A stretch of DNA of 64,000 bases from Paroedura picta (GCF_049243985.1 NC_135384.1:12768501-12832500); one strand, 5' to 3'; shown: positions 32,159-43,539, counted from the stretch's first letter. A program made the numbers and translations. The notes: generated from the letters alone by a model not told the origin.

Positions 32159-32480
32159 AGAAAGGTCACAGCGAAGCAATAAGACTTTAACCTCAAAGAA
32201 GCTTGCCAATGCCTTGCAGCTCATATAATAATAATTGATTATTATTATGGTCCTCTTCCTCATGGGGGGTAAGAGTCCAAAGTACCCTAACCAATTGTGC
32301 TGGGTGAGAGCTAGCAGATGCTGTAGAGATGCTATAGAGATGGCATAAAACTCAGTACCTGCATTTTCCCTGTATTTACCCTACACATAATTATATTGTG
32401 TGTATACATTTAGTATTTCCATCTAACACAGGCATATTAATCCTCCTAAGTATTAGGCTATGGGGATTCCTCACCAGTAC
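32159..32480 (+). repeat. Inverted copy of the promoter-upstream block
   Basis: The reverse complement of the block at 17905-18222 (for example GCAAGGCATTGGCAAGCTTC and GGTACTTTGGACTCTTACC on the minus strand). Together with the L2 copy before it, this marks a segment inverted relative to the rest of the array. Confidence 0.75.
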
Positions 32481-32569
32481 TACATTTACCCTTTACCTGT
32501 ATTCATACTACACATAATTACATCTACTATCTCCATCTAATACAGGCATATTAATCCCCTTAAGACTAA

Positions 32570-33400
32570 CACTGTTAAAGATAAAAATAGCAATTTGTGA
32601 AAAAAGAAAGAAGGGTCCAGTTTGCATGACAAGAAAGGCTAATCTTTGAATGATATCATCATGGACAAAAGCTATGAGAGATTCTTGAAAAGAACAGATG
32701 CCAGGTCTTCGGTTGAGGCTACAAAACCTGTCTGGATCTAACTCAATGACAATAAATGACATATATTAAAATCAATGTGAACCTATGTAAATAAATGTGA
32801 ACCAGATAATGAATGAGCTGTCAATCTTAATGGTGCTCTCAAAAGAAGTACTTGCTGCAATTCTATTTAAATGTCCAGGTTTAGATGTGATTCAGATTTC
32901 TCGCACTTCCTGAAAAGAACTGAAAAGCCTTGATTTAAATTTTACTTCTCTTCGATGTGAGAAGAATTTCAGAGCTTTTCACATTGTCATACTATTTTTA
33001 TTTCCTCGTACCAAATATACAGGCTTGTCTATGTTATGAGTCTCATTAAATAGTGTCGGTGAAATTATATGTGTTATATTGAGAAGTGATGTTGACCGTA
33101 TAGAAGAACGTTTTTGAACAGAAACAACAGGTATGAGTCTGAGCTTTACTTTTGATTAGCCAAAGACTGGCTTTGTAAGAATGGCGGAATATTCAAAAGA
33201 CATTACTCTTACTCAATCTTTTGTTTTTTCCCCCCAAACTCATCTCATCCTCAGAATCTCTTTAACTTTGGTTGGATCTTACAGAAAGATTGCAGGGAGA
33301 GTGTTATAAAGCTGCACCCTCTAATGATAATGATGTTGTCAGAGCTGCCCCCTGTATATCCTGGTGATCATTAGCAAATTTACAGCTCATCATGCAATTA
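32570..33400 (-). repeat. Relic of a group B OR unit without gene or promoter
   Basis: 32570-33100 matches 48600-49110 and 41800-42180, and 33105-33250 matches 49706-49870. The piece between, which holds the first exon and TATA box in the intact B unit (49110-49700), is missing. No B-type OR follows. Confidence 0.65.
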
Positions 33401-33404
33401 AAGC

Positions 33405-34220
33405 AGAGACATTTTTACTGTCAGGAATTCTTCAGGTGTGTTTAGAACTCTAAAACGTCTATTTCTACTGTTGGGTGCAGCAGCTATTTCACTCCAACTC
33501 ACCCAGTTATTTAAAAGATCCCAGGCTCAATGCCTCACAGTTCATTTACAACAGTCTCTTCCCCACATAGGTTCTGGACACATAGCTCCCATGTTCCACA
33601 CCTTTCGGACACCCTCCTCCCTTTTCACCAGTAAGTACAGCCCTTTAACTGACAAAAGCACTAGATTTAGCAGATGTTCTGCAAACCATATATTTCAATA
33701 TCCTTGTTAAGCCTTCACACTATTATCCAGCTTGGTTCCCTTTGAAAGAGCACAAGAAACCTAAGCCATTTTGTAAAATTTTGTTTATTTTCAAAGTACA
33801 TATGCAACACAAATGGAAGCCAAGAAGATGCATTCATATAGGGAAACCTGTTATCGCTTATCAGAATCAAAAACAATTACAACTCATCTTGTAGATATCA
33901 ACAGTCATTTCAAAACTTCACTATTCTTTTTTCTTTTTGGCTCTTCCCCCAAATAGCCTTCCTCCAGCTTAAAGAACCAGAGTAATATTAACCAGAGTTA
34001 AGAGTGGTGTGTGGTATCATAGCTAAGGTCAATGGGATGTCATCTGGAGTATGGGGTTTGATTCTCCACTCCTCCCTATGAAGCCTGCTGAATGACCTTG
34101 GGCGAGTTACAATGTTCTCAGCATTCTCTCAACCCCACCTGCCCCACAAGGTACCCAACATGAGGACAGAGAGGGAACATGAGAAAATGCGGTTATAACT
34201 ATATCCTCTACTTCTTAGAA
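33405..34220 (-). repeat. Shared 3'-flank module (copy 3) plus type-2 SINE
   Basis: 33405-33870 matches 19170-19640 and lacks the final part; 33972-34217 is the type-2 SINE. Confidence 0.58.
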
Positions 34221-34363
34221 TTCTTCTTCCAATGTAAGTTACTCTTTCTCCAATGAGATACCCACTTAAGTCAGAGGAAGGCTTCTAACTTGAGTGAAAA
34301 GGAAAGTTGAAGTATAAATCTTACAGTAAAAAATAACTAACTTCCTTAGTGGTGTGGCAGGAT

Positions 34364-35380
34364 TCAGATCATTATGAATCCTCCACTATAAAGAATAATA
34401 TTAGCACTCTGGAATGGGTATTGACTGGCTATGCAATCTAATGATAATATCTTTCTAGAAAAATACCTAAAGCTTAGAATCTTTGACATGGCTTTTTGGA
34501 TCTCCTTGTTTCTCATACTATAAATCACTGGGTTCAACATAGGTGGAACCAGGGAATAGAGCATTGCAAATATCATATCTAACCAAGAAAAACTCCTAGA
34601 GGTAGTCTTCAGGTGGGCAATGCATCCAGTAAACATAAATGTGGAGCAGACAATGAGGTGGGGGATGCAGGTGGAGAAAGCCTTCTGCCTCCCCTTTGCA
34701 GAAGGCAATCTTAGCACTGCGGTGAAAATGTACAGATAGGTTACAATGATATAGACAAAACAGCCCAGCCCAAGGAAAACTCCAATTCCAAGAGTAGCCT
34801 TTTCAATAATATTTACATCAGAACAAGACAATATTTCTAGCTGTGTAATTTCACAAAAAAACTGATTGACAATGTTAGAGCAGAAATGGTTGGTGAAAGT
34901 CCCAATGGTATACATCCCTGCATATAGAAAACAAGCAATCCATACACCAGCCATGATTTCAATGCAGGCCTTCCGATTTATTACCATTTCATACTGTAAT
35001 GGATTGCAAATGGCCACATACCGGTCATACGCCATGACTGTCAGGACGGACAAATCAGATGTTAAAAAGAACATTAAACAGAAGACTTGAGCAACACACC
35101 CAGCATATGAAATGTACCTTGTATTCAGGAGAGAATTGATCATGGATTTGGGGAGGATGATAGACACTTGGCCAAAGTCCTGCACAGCCAAGTTCAACAG
35201 AAAGAAGTACATGGGGGTGTGCAGGTGATGGTCTAAGGCAACCGAAGAGATGATAAGGAGGTTCCCTGTGACAATTGCCAAGTACAGCATCAGAAACACA
35301 GTGATGTGGAGAAACTGCAGTTCCCGAACCTCTGAGAATTGCAGGAGCAGGAAATGAGACACAGCAGTTCCGTTGAACAT
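34364..35380 (-). CDS. Olfactory receptor, OR14-like group A1, stop-loss extended (338 aa)
   Basis: Starts MFNGTAVSHFLLLQFSEV and keeps every core motif: GN at 39-40, LHTPMYFFL, MAYDRYVAIC, loop cysteines, KAFSTCIPHL, PPMLNPVIYSMRNKEI. Its paralogues end RYFSRKI followed by TGA. Here that codon is TTA, and the frame runs on for 27 more residues (LSLDCIASQYPFQSANIILY and SGGFIMI) into the former 3'UTR. Two smaller oddities are LQF for LEF at residues 13-15 and FFCEITQLEILSC for FFCEIPQL in the second loop. Acceptor about 24 nt before the ATG; promoter and first exon at 36856-36947. The longer tail may or may not disturb receptor trafficking. Confidence 0.93.
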   Translation of the reverse strand: MFNGTAVSHFLLLQFSEVRELQFLHITVFLMLYLAIVTGNLLIISSVALDHHLHTPMYFFLLNLAVQDFGQVSIILPKSMINSLLNTRYISYAGCVAQVFCLMFFLTSDLSVLTVMAYDRYVAICNPLQYEMVINRKACIEIMAGVWIACFLYAGMYTIGTFTNHFCSNIVNQFFCEITQLEILSCSDVNIIEKATLGIGVFLGLGCFVYIIVTYLYIFTAVLRLPSAKGRQKAFSTCIPHLIVCSTFMFTGCIAHLKTTSRSFSWLDMIFAMLYSLVPPMLNPVIYSMRNKEIQKAMSKILSFRYFSRKILSLDCIASQYPFQSANIILYSGGFIMI

Positions 35381-36227
35381 TTTTCGTTACCGTGTTGTGT
35401 AACCCTTGAAATAGGAAAGACAAGCAAACAGTAAGAATTACAATCTCATATAGTAGTCATTTTAAGAGTTGCAACTGTACTGGATGACAGTGACCACATT
35501 TTCCAGTCTCCGGACCCATTTTAAGTGTGAAAAAAGAAATGGAAGCTCAGCAAAACTGAAGTCAAAGGTGACACCTGTATCACCGAAACCCCTATCCCGG
35601 GGCACTTGCTTGAGTGATAAGTGCAGAAGAATTTTGTGAAGAACCTTCTCTCTTTGGAAAATATAGTAGTTAACTTAAGTATTTCGCCTGCTTTCCCTTC
35701 TGGGGGGTCTGAAAGTATCATTTGATTGCTGTGAAAGATGCCATTAAAAAGATTTAATGTATGCTTTGAGACTGGAGCAGATCAAGTTCCTTTGGAGCAT
35801 TAAAGTAACAGTGTTGTCAACTCTGGGTGTAGAGTCCAGGGAAGGCAAACAATGTACAGGGGAAGGACATCAGTGGGGTATCATATTAAAAAGTTCAGCC
35901 TCCATACCAGCAATGTTGCATAAAGAATAATTTTCCTTTCTATACAGTTACGCATTAAGTTATGAATATTATGATTTTGCCTAATAGCACAACGCAAAGT
36001 TTCCAAGCGATAAAGCTCCTTCTGCATGTGTGACATGATCATGATCCAGAGCAGAAACCATGTACATGAGAACTGAGGAAAACCAAATAGACAATTAGGA
36101 CTTTCATTCCCAACCTGTGAGTTCTATTTCTTTTTCCTGGTCATCTACCCTAATATCCCCCATTTCCATTTTTTAAAAAATCTGTGATCCTTTTTTGACA
36201 TGCCACTAATATGAGAAAACTAGAACA

Positions 36228-36648
36228 TGAAGAAGAAGAGGTTCTTATATGATGCTTTTCCCTTACTGAAGGAGGCTCAAAGCGGCTTACAATCTCCTTC
36301 CCTTTCCTCTCCCCACAACGGACACCCTGTGAGGAAGGTGAGGCTGAGAGAGCTCTGAGATTGCTGCTCAGTCAGAACAGCTTTGTCAGGGCTTAGTTAG
36401 TTTTATTACGGTCATAGACCAGCATAAGATGATACAGAAACATCCATTAAAACCAGGAATTAACACATCTTAAAGATAACAATAAGAAATAGAATAAGGT
36501 AGATAAACACAGCTGTCCAGTTCACTTAAAACAGACCATTCTATTATGAATTTTGTCCAAGGTCGCCCAGCTGGTTGCATGCAGGGGAGTGCGGAATCAA
36601 ATCCAGTTCGCCAGATTAGAAGTCCGCACTCCTAACCAATACACCAAG
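36228..36648 (-). mobile_element. tRNA-derived SINE split by a nested insertion
   Basis: 36228-36390 is the 3' part of the SINE (GAAGAAGAAG tail, GGAGGCTCAAAGCGGC) and 36560-36648 the tRNA-like head. Between them lie about 165 bp of foreign DNA starting TTAGTTTTATTACGGTCATAG, whose reverse complement ends CTATGACCGTAATAAAAC, a LINE-like 3' end. TTTGTC occurs at both junctions. Confidence 0.75.
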
Positions 36649-36855
36649 GTAGTGTGATCTGTGATCCTTTTTTGACATGCCACAAATATGAGAAAACTGA
36701 AAACATTAGATTTTGGGCAAGTGCCTTTTCATTGATTCCATTACAGGGAAGATGAGAAACAATAGTTGAGAGGCAAAGTAAGAATAGCAAAAGAATAAGG
36801 GGTGGGGGAGGAGACGGAACCTGCTCAGAAGATCTATAGAGCAGATCTAAACATG

Positions 36856-36947
36856 ACTTACCATTTTTCTTCACATTGTCTTCAGCTTTCAGGTGCAGAG
36901 TTCTTTATGCTACTCTGAAGATTCCTCATTTCATCCGTTTCTTTATA
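36856..36947 (-). promoter_or_regulatory. Promoter and non-coding first exon for the OR at 34364
   Basis: TATAAA at 36947-36942 and donor GTAAGT at 36861-36856, spacing 85 bp. Confidence 0.77.
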
Positions 36948-37511
36948 AACTAGCCTTTATGATGCTAACAGCACGGTGGGAATAGATATCTCCACGCTCT
37001 GCAGCAGGATCCTCCCAAGTATTTGCTCTCCTGAGTATAGCACAAACTGAAAAAGTAACCCCCCCCCCGCCCCCGCTTCTTTTGCAGATTCTCTAAAGAA
37101 ACTCAATCACGTCACTTGCAAAGTCTGGATCACTGGATGTGCATGAGAACTGGACTGCATCTGATGTCAGATATGCCTACAATTGCCACTTTCCACTTAC
37201 GTGGAATCCCCATAGCCTAATACTTAGGAGGATTAATATGCTTGTGTTAGATGGAGATACTAGATGTGTATACACAATGTAATTATGTGTAGGGTAAATA
37301 GAGGTACAGGGCAAATGCAGATACAGAGTTTTATGCCATCTCTACAGCATCTGTTAGCTCTCATCCGGCACAATTGTTTAGGGTACTTCGGACTCTTACC
37401 ACCCATGAGGAAGAGGACCAAAATAATAAGCAATTGGATTTGAGCTGCAAGGCATTGGCAAGCTTCTTTGCGGATAAAGTCTTATTGCTTCGCTGTGACC
37501 TTTCTGCCATG

Positions 37512-37715
37512 ATTGATTGATTGATTATTTTATTGACAGCCCACCACTCCCACATAGCGGCAGGAAACAACAACAGGTATTCAAGGTTAGCACCAAAACC
37601 TTGAACCTTATTGGGGCTACAATCAGAAACCAATGCAGCTGCCTCTGCACAGGCTGGACATAGGTCCTCCAAGTTGTTCCTGTAAGGACCCTAACAGCCA
37701 TATTCTGTACTAGAT
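37512..37715 (-). mobile_element. L2-type LINE 3' end with internal deletion
   Basis: The (GATT)n tail and its adjoining 60 bp are joined directly to RT-end coding sequence (minus strand QNMAVRVLTGTTWRTYVQPV), so the 3'UTR between is lost. Confidence 0.7.
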
Positions 37716-37794
37716 GCAATTACGGCATTTAATGCAATTACAGCATTTAAGAATCAAATGTACCTACGTATTTTCTTAATGTTTTCACTGCTCC

Positions 37795-38590
37795 ATATTA
37801 ATTATCCCATGGGCTCTGTCCCATACTTTTCAGCATCTATGTGCACCCTCTGGCATAGCTGGTCTGGAGTTTGGGGCTGGGTTGTCGAAAATATGTAGAT
37901 GATACCGAGCTCTATCTTCTGATTGACTGGCTGGACTCACCCCACCCCCGGAAACATTTGACTGATGTCTAGAAGCAGTGTCTGGATGGCTCAGGCAGAG
38001 TCACCTTAAACACAACCCCTCCAAGACAGAGGTCCTATGGCTGGGGAGGAGGAGCCAGAGCAGGAAGCGTGCCTTGCCTACCTGGACAAGGTGCAGCTTG
38101 CGGGCGTTACCCACAGACAGGAATCTGGAGGTGATCTTTGACAACTCCTTATCAATGGAGTTGCAGATCATGAGAGTAGCCCAGGTGGCATTTTTCCATG
38201 TATTCCAAGCCACACTACTAGTGCCCTACCAGCCCCCAGAGCACATAGCCACAGTGATCTGTTACGGTCATGCCCAGGCTAGACTTCTGTAACTTACTCA
38301 ATGCAGGCCTTCCCTTGTCCTTGAACTGGGAGTTAAAGCTAGTGCAGCATGCAGCTGCTAGGGCCATGTCAAGCTAGTGCTGATGCAGCTGCATTGGTTG
38401 TTGATTCAGTTCCTTATCAAGTTCAAGATGCTGGCATTGACCTTTAAGGCCATCTGTGGTCTGAGCCCCACATATCTGAGGGACTGCCTGTCTCTTTATG
38501 CCCTCTGCAAGGCTATTTGCTCTGCAGATTTAAATCTGTTAGTGGTCCCTTGCCTGTGGTGCTTTTCTCTTTTTTTACGTATTTCCTAAC
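37795..38590 (+). mobile_element. L2-type LINE, RT C-terminal fragment
   Basis: YVDD motif at about 37893-37904 (KYVDDTELYL), further on LIKFKMLALTFKAICGLSPT and YLRDCLSLYALC. Old, with stops and frame changes, no 3' tail. Confidence 0.75.
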
Positions 38591-39090
38591 ATCCCAGTGT
38601 TGTGTGCTGTTTTCCTTACCCAGTTACCAATTAGGATAAGGAAGCAAGGTCTCTTGATACTTCACAATTTATTGGGCCCAAATTTGTGAGGATGCACACT
38701 TATAGTGTTACAGTTTAGAAGGAATGCACAACTTAACAAAGGAAACTACTGATATGAATACAGTTTGAACAGAAATCAGAACAAAGAGCATGGACTATAT
38801 CTAATTACAACCATGAACAGATGTATAATTACTTCTTCTATTACTGGCTTTCAACATTTTCTCTCCCATGACCTATTGACATTTCACCATTCATCTCCCA
38901 TTGATATTATATCATATTCCTCCTAGCATCGCTTTTTAGACATAATATAATTATTTTCCTTACATTTCATCTGGACAGTCTGTTTTCCATAAGGCTAATC
39001 TTTCCTAACCCTAAGTGCTATCTCTCCAGCTTTTGGGGTCACTCTCTTTAGATCTTCCTTGCAGGACAAAACATCTAGCATGTGGTTTAG
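38590..39090. other. Unrecognised spacer
   Basis: AT-rich, non-coding. I see no gene and no repeat I can name. Confidence 0.3.
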
Positions 39091-39095
39091 GATGC

Positions 39096-39272
39096 TTAGG
39101 GCTGATCCTGCGTAGAGCAGGGGGTTGGACTAGATGGCCTGTATGGCCCATTCCAACTCTATGATTCTGTGATTCTATGATTCTATGAGGATGCTTTGGG
39201 CTGATCCTGCGTAGAGCAGGGGGTTGGACTAGATGGCCTGTATGGCCCCTTCCAATTCTATGATTCTATGGT
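39096..39272 (+). mobile_element. Two CR1 LINE 3' ends in tandem
   Basis: GGGCTGATCCTGCGTAGAGC to the ATTCTATG octamer tail, typical of CR1, occurs twice in direct order (39097-39187 and 39188-39272) and nearly identical. Confidence 0.85.
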
Positions 39273-39296
39273 TCAAATCAAATGTATTTAATACAG

Positions 39297-39432
39297 CAGG
39301 GGTAGTCAACCTGTGGTCCTCCAGATGTCCATGGACTACAATTCCCATGAGCCCCTGCCAGCATTTGCTGGCAGGGGCTCATGGGAATTGTAGTCCATGA
39401 ACATCTGGAGGGCCACATGTTGACTACCCCTT
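39297..39432. mobile_element. Palindromic hAT MITE with perfect TSD
   Basis: A 136-bp near-perfect hairpin starting CAGGGGTAGTCAACCTGTGG. TAATACAG at 39289-39296 and 39433-39440 is an exact 8-bp target duplication. The arms are almost identical, so this is one of the youngest copies here. Confidence 0.92.
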
Positions 39433-39440
39433 TAATACAG

Positions 39441-40190
39441 CACTGTGGCCAGATAAAACAGATGTACTACCTTCAACTCTGTAAGAAATAATTCATCCTC
39501 CCATTACTCAAGGATTCCTCTAATAGGTCAAACAAAGGAACAATTAAATTTCTCCTGTGGAATAGTAGGGGCCATATTATTAAGCAGGTTGCCAAAATTT
39601 GTGCTCATGTGCTTGGCACACGGGAAAGACAACTTAAGCTTAAGTAAAGGTGTTTTAGAGGAATTTTACTATGCATTTTTTTATAATGTACCTAACATAT
39701 GGTTTCAATGAACTATATCACTAAGGAAAGAGGCACTCTTGTTTCTAAATTAGCTAATCTATGAACCCTCTGTTCTATAAGGTTAGCATTACAACCGATA
39801 TATAAAAGTAATTCAAACGTTGTTTCTCATTGACAGTACACCGTATCACAAAATATTTTTCCCTTTTGTGTTACAAACATAGGTTATTCTTGCAAGCATC
39901 TATTTTAATTCAATTTTACTTGTGGCTAGACTCTTTACCAGCAAATTAAAAGTACAGAAGCAAATTAGATGCACATATTATATGTAATTCATGTACAGTT
40001 AAAATAGCTTAGATCAGCATGCATGTGATTTGGAAAAAGCAGGTTTGCCAATGTAGTTAATCTGGAGGAACATGATTGTACTCAGTAAAACCAAGAGCAT
40101 TTCATGATGATTTGTTGCATTAAAGGCACAAATGTTTCCAAAAGTCCCTTTGCTTGCGAGAAACTAAATACAGCTTTCAGTTTGCATGTA
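39441..40190 (-). other. 3' flank of the group B OR at 40198
   Basis: AT-rich. The part 39930-40200 resembles 46150-46410, so it is in the duplicated B unit. The rest shows nothing recognisable. Confidence 0.4.
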
Positions 40191-40197
40191 AATTGCA

Positions 40198-41133
40198 TCA
40201 TGTACTGCTAGAAGGATACTTTATCTTTAATAGTTTTTTCACTCCAACTTTGATCTCTTGATTTCTCATGCTATAGATCAATGGATTCAGTAAGGGTGAA
40301 ATCATGGAATAAATCACAGATAATGCTAAATGAACATGGGAGGAGATCTTCGAGGTTGGCATCAGGTAGGCAAAGGACCCAGTGAATACTAATGTGGAGA
40401 AGACCATGAGGTGGGGTAGACATGTCGAGAAGGCTTTTTTCCTTCCCTGCACAGATGGGATTCTAAGCACCACAAAAAAGATGTGTATGTAAGTGACAAT
40501 AATGAAGATAAAGCACCCAAACAACATGATAAAACTTAATATAAGCACCCCGAGCTCAATTTGGAATGAATCAGAGCAAGCGAGCTTAAGTAACTCTGGT
40601 ATTTCACAGAAAAACTGATTCACGATGTTAGAGCAGAAGGCAATCGTGAAGGTACCAGTGGTGTGCAATGCTCCGTAGAGAAGGCCACTGACCCATGTGG
40701 TGCCCACCATCTTGATGCAATCTCTCATGTTCATTATCATTTCATACTGAAACGGATTGCAAATGGCAACGTATCTATCGTATGCCATGACTGTGAGAAG
40801 GAAAACATCTGATGCTAAAAAGAAAACAAACAGAAAAGCTTGAGTGACACACCCAGAGTAAGAAATGTGCCTAGTATGTATAAGGGAATTCATCATGGAT
40901 TTGGGGACAATGACTGAGATCTGGCCAAGGTCCTGCATGGCCAAGTTCATGAGAAAGAAGTACATAGGGGTGTGCAGGTGATGATTAAAGGCTACTGCAA
41001 AGATGATAAGAAGATTTCCAATAATGGTTGCCACATAGAACACAAAGAAGACAAGAAAGTGGAGAATCTGTAGTTCCCAAACCTGTGAGAATTCTAGGAG
41101 CAGAAAATCAAATCTTGAAGTGTTGGTGGACAT
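40198..41133 (-). CDS. Olfactory receptor, OR14-like group B (311 aa)
   Basis: Intact receptor starting MSTNTSRFDFLLLEFSQV. The open frame extends 22 codons upstream, but those codons cross the acceptor (TTTCTTTCTACAG, 31 nt before the ATG), so the ATG at 41133 is the start. Visible: N4-T-S glycosylation site, GN in TM1, LHTPMYFFL, C in SYSGCVTQ, MAYDRYVAICNPFQYE, FFCEIPELLKLAC, KAFSTCLPHL and PLLNPLIYSMRNQEI, ending KIKYPSSST. Group B differs from A by NHHLHTP (for DHHLHTP), RIPSVQG (for RLPSAKG) and MRNQEI. Promoter and first exon at 42493-42603. Sister gene at 46539, one unit (6.3 kb) away. Confidence 0.96.
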   Translation of the reverse strand: MSTNTSRFDFLLLEFSQVWELQILHFLVFFVFYVATIIGNLLIIFAVAFNHHLHTPMYFFLMNLAMQDLGQISVIVPKSMMNSLIHTRHISYSGCVTQAFLFVFFLASDVFLLTVMAYDRYVAICNPFQYEMIMNMRDCIKMVGTTWVSGLLYGALHTTGTFTIAFCSNIVNQFFCEIPELLKLACSDSFQIELGVLILSFIMLFGCFIFIIVTYIHIFFVVLRIPSVQGRKKAFSTCLPHLMVFSTLVFTGSFAYLMPTSKISSHVHLALSVIYSMISPLLNPLIYSMRNQEIKVGVKKLLKIKYPSSST

Positions 41134-42492
41134 TTTGCAATCACTACAAAATATATTCTGCCTGTAGAAAGAAAAGGAATGCAAACTGTAAAAGTGCAAG
41201 CCAGTTCCGTAATGAATAAAGCTGCATTTCTACAAGTAGGTGATGGGCATGAAAGATATTTCTAGTTTTCTCATTTAAATAATACCAAGACCAAAATTGC
41301 CATTCCGGTGGTTGAACATGCAGTAAAGTCACAGCAATTTTCTAGAAACCTTATAGGGATTTTAAATCAAGAGATGAAAGGAGGTGGTTTGCTATTGACT
41401 TCTTCTCCATAACAGCCCTCAAATTCCTTGGTGATATTCTCATTCCAATACTAACTAGGTCAAACCATGATTATCTTTTGAGATCTGATGAGATCAAACT
41501 AGCCTAGACCACCCAGGGCACAATTCCCACTCAGTACTCCACATTCGGGTACCCCATGTGCAGAAACCAATCTTTCTTTTACCTCTACTCATTTAAGACT
41601 TTTATTTTGATTTAATTTGAATGACTAGACTGTGACAATGAGCCATCCCTGTGTAATTTTGGTTTGATCCAGTCATTATTGTTGTTTGTGCAAAAGTGAG
41701 AAGGAATCCCAGAATACCCATCAAAATGGTGTCCCAATTTTTCCATTGGTCTTTCCAGTAACAATCATTCACTTTCTTTTACAGTACACAGACCGACATT
41801 TTTAAAGATTAAAATAGCCACTGGTGAAAAAAGAAAAAAGGGTCCCGTTTGCCTGATAAGAGAGGCCAATCTTTGAATTATGAGATCATCATGGACAAAA
41901 GCTATCTGTCGATCTTAATGGTGCTCTCATAAGAAGAACTAGCTACAATTCTATTAAAAAGTCTTACAGGTATAGATGTGATTCACAAAAGAACTGAAAT
42001 GCCTGATTTACATTTTGTTTCTCTTCTATCTGGGAAGAATTTCTGAGCTTTTCACATTGTCATGCTATTTTTATTTCCTCATAACCAACATACAGATTTG
42101 TCAATGTTATTAGTGTCATTAAATAGTGTTGGTGATATGATAGGTGTTATACTGAGAAGTGATATTGATTGTAGAGATATGAACCCCATGAACTAGGTGG
42201 TAACACATAATGGATTGAAAGGTAATTAATAAGTTTACTTCATGCATAAAATCTATAGTCACAAAGAGAAATGTTAATCTATTGCCTTTCAAACTTTTCC
42301 TAGATCATATTTTCCTCCTTTCATTGGGTTTTTATTCAACCAGGTTTTCTGCAGTGAAAAGGGGAGAAGGACATCCCTCTTGCTCACCAAAAAGCATACA
42401 CCTGGAGATCATGGAACCTGCACAGGAAACAGATATGTGGGATCTGTAGAGTTATAGTAAAGAATGTTGTTAGGGGAGAATGATAAAAAAAA

Positions 42493-42603
42493 ATCTACCT
42501 GGATCCAAACCTGAATATGCATCTCAGCACTGTCGCATAGGTTTATCTTGATATCTCGTGATTGTGAAGCTTCCAGGTATATAAAGAACTTAATTTCTTT
42601 ATA
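42493..42603 (-). promoter_or_regulatory. Promoter and non-coding first exon for the OR at 40198
   Basis: TATAAA at 42603-42598 and donor CCAG|GTAGAT with GTAGAT at 42498-42493, spacing 104 bp. The block resembles 49377-49491 but not the group A promoters. GTAGAT is a weaker donor than the GTAGGT of its sister. Confidence 0.65.
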
Positions 42604-42870
42604 GATGTTTGAAAGTCCAGGTGTATTTTCTTCTTCAGCCACTGCCCAGACGTGTGTATGACTCCAGTCAATAGCATTTTATGGCTATCTTTTTGTCTCA
42701 CACCCTTGAAGAAAAGGTCTTTCTGGGCTAGCAGACAGAGGTTATTGCCAAGGGATGGAAATTTATTAATAGGAATATAAGAATGGAGAGTAGATCTCAG
42801 GGGGACCCAAAGAACTTGTCTGAACAGAAATAGCAGACAAGTTATCAGTCTGAGCTTTACTTTTGATTAG

Positions 42871-43036
42871 ATCTCCTCCCCACCCTCCCTGCCGCTCTGA
42901 TAGCAGGGGGTGGGAATAATGAGAGCTTCTGCCATGTTGGGATTGTTTTAAAGTCTTTTAATGGGTATTTTAATGGGGACAAGACTACTGTAACCCATCA
43001 CAAGCCTACGGAGAGTGATGGGAAATAAATCAAATT

Positions 43037-43086
<50 letters not shown>
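42871..43086 (+). mobile_element. LINE 3' end with (AAC)n tail
   Basis: Interrupts TTTTGATTAGCCAAAAACTGG, which is whole at 49753-49773. The end GCCTACGGAGAGTGATGGG followed by AAATAAATC and about 16 AAC units looks like a diverged L2/CR1 3' end. Confidence 0.6.
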
Positions 43087-43296
43087 GCCAAAAACTGGCT
43101 TCATGAGAATGAAGGAATAATCACAAGACATCAGTCTTTCTCAATCTTTTGTCCCCCCCCCCAAATTTATCTATTCAGAATCTCTTTATTTCCAGTTGCT
43201 CAGTATAAGATATAGGCATTCATCCTTCAGTTTTGTGCAGCAGGATCTAATCATATACAATGAGAAACATCTAGGGGAGCAAGTCATTGAATTGTT

Positions 43297-43463
43297 AGAA
43301 GAAGAAGAGTTGGTTCTTATATGCTGCTTTTCTCTACCCAAAGGAGTCTCAAAGTGGCTTCCAATCGCCTTCCCTTTCCTCTCCCCACAACAGTGAGGGA
43401 GGGAGGTGGGGCTGGGAGAGCCCTGAGATTACTGCTCGGTGAGAACAGCTATATCAGTGTTGT
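43297..43463 (-). mobile_element. tRNA-derived SINE, head missing
   Basis: GAAGAAGAGTTGGTTCTTAT, GGAGTCTCAAAGTGGC and CTCTCCCCACAACAG, ending before the tRNA-like part, near the edge of the LTR fossil. Confidence 0.8.
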
Positions 43464-43539
43464 TAGAAGATCAGCATGCCACACTGTTGTTGTTAGAGCC
43501 TTGTTACAAAGCTGTGTAGGAGGGGATCCACTATTGACG

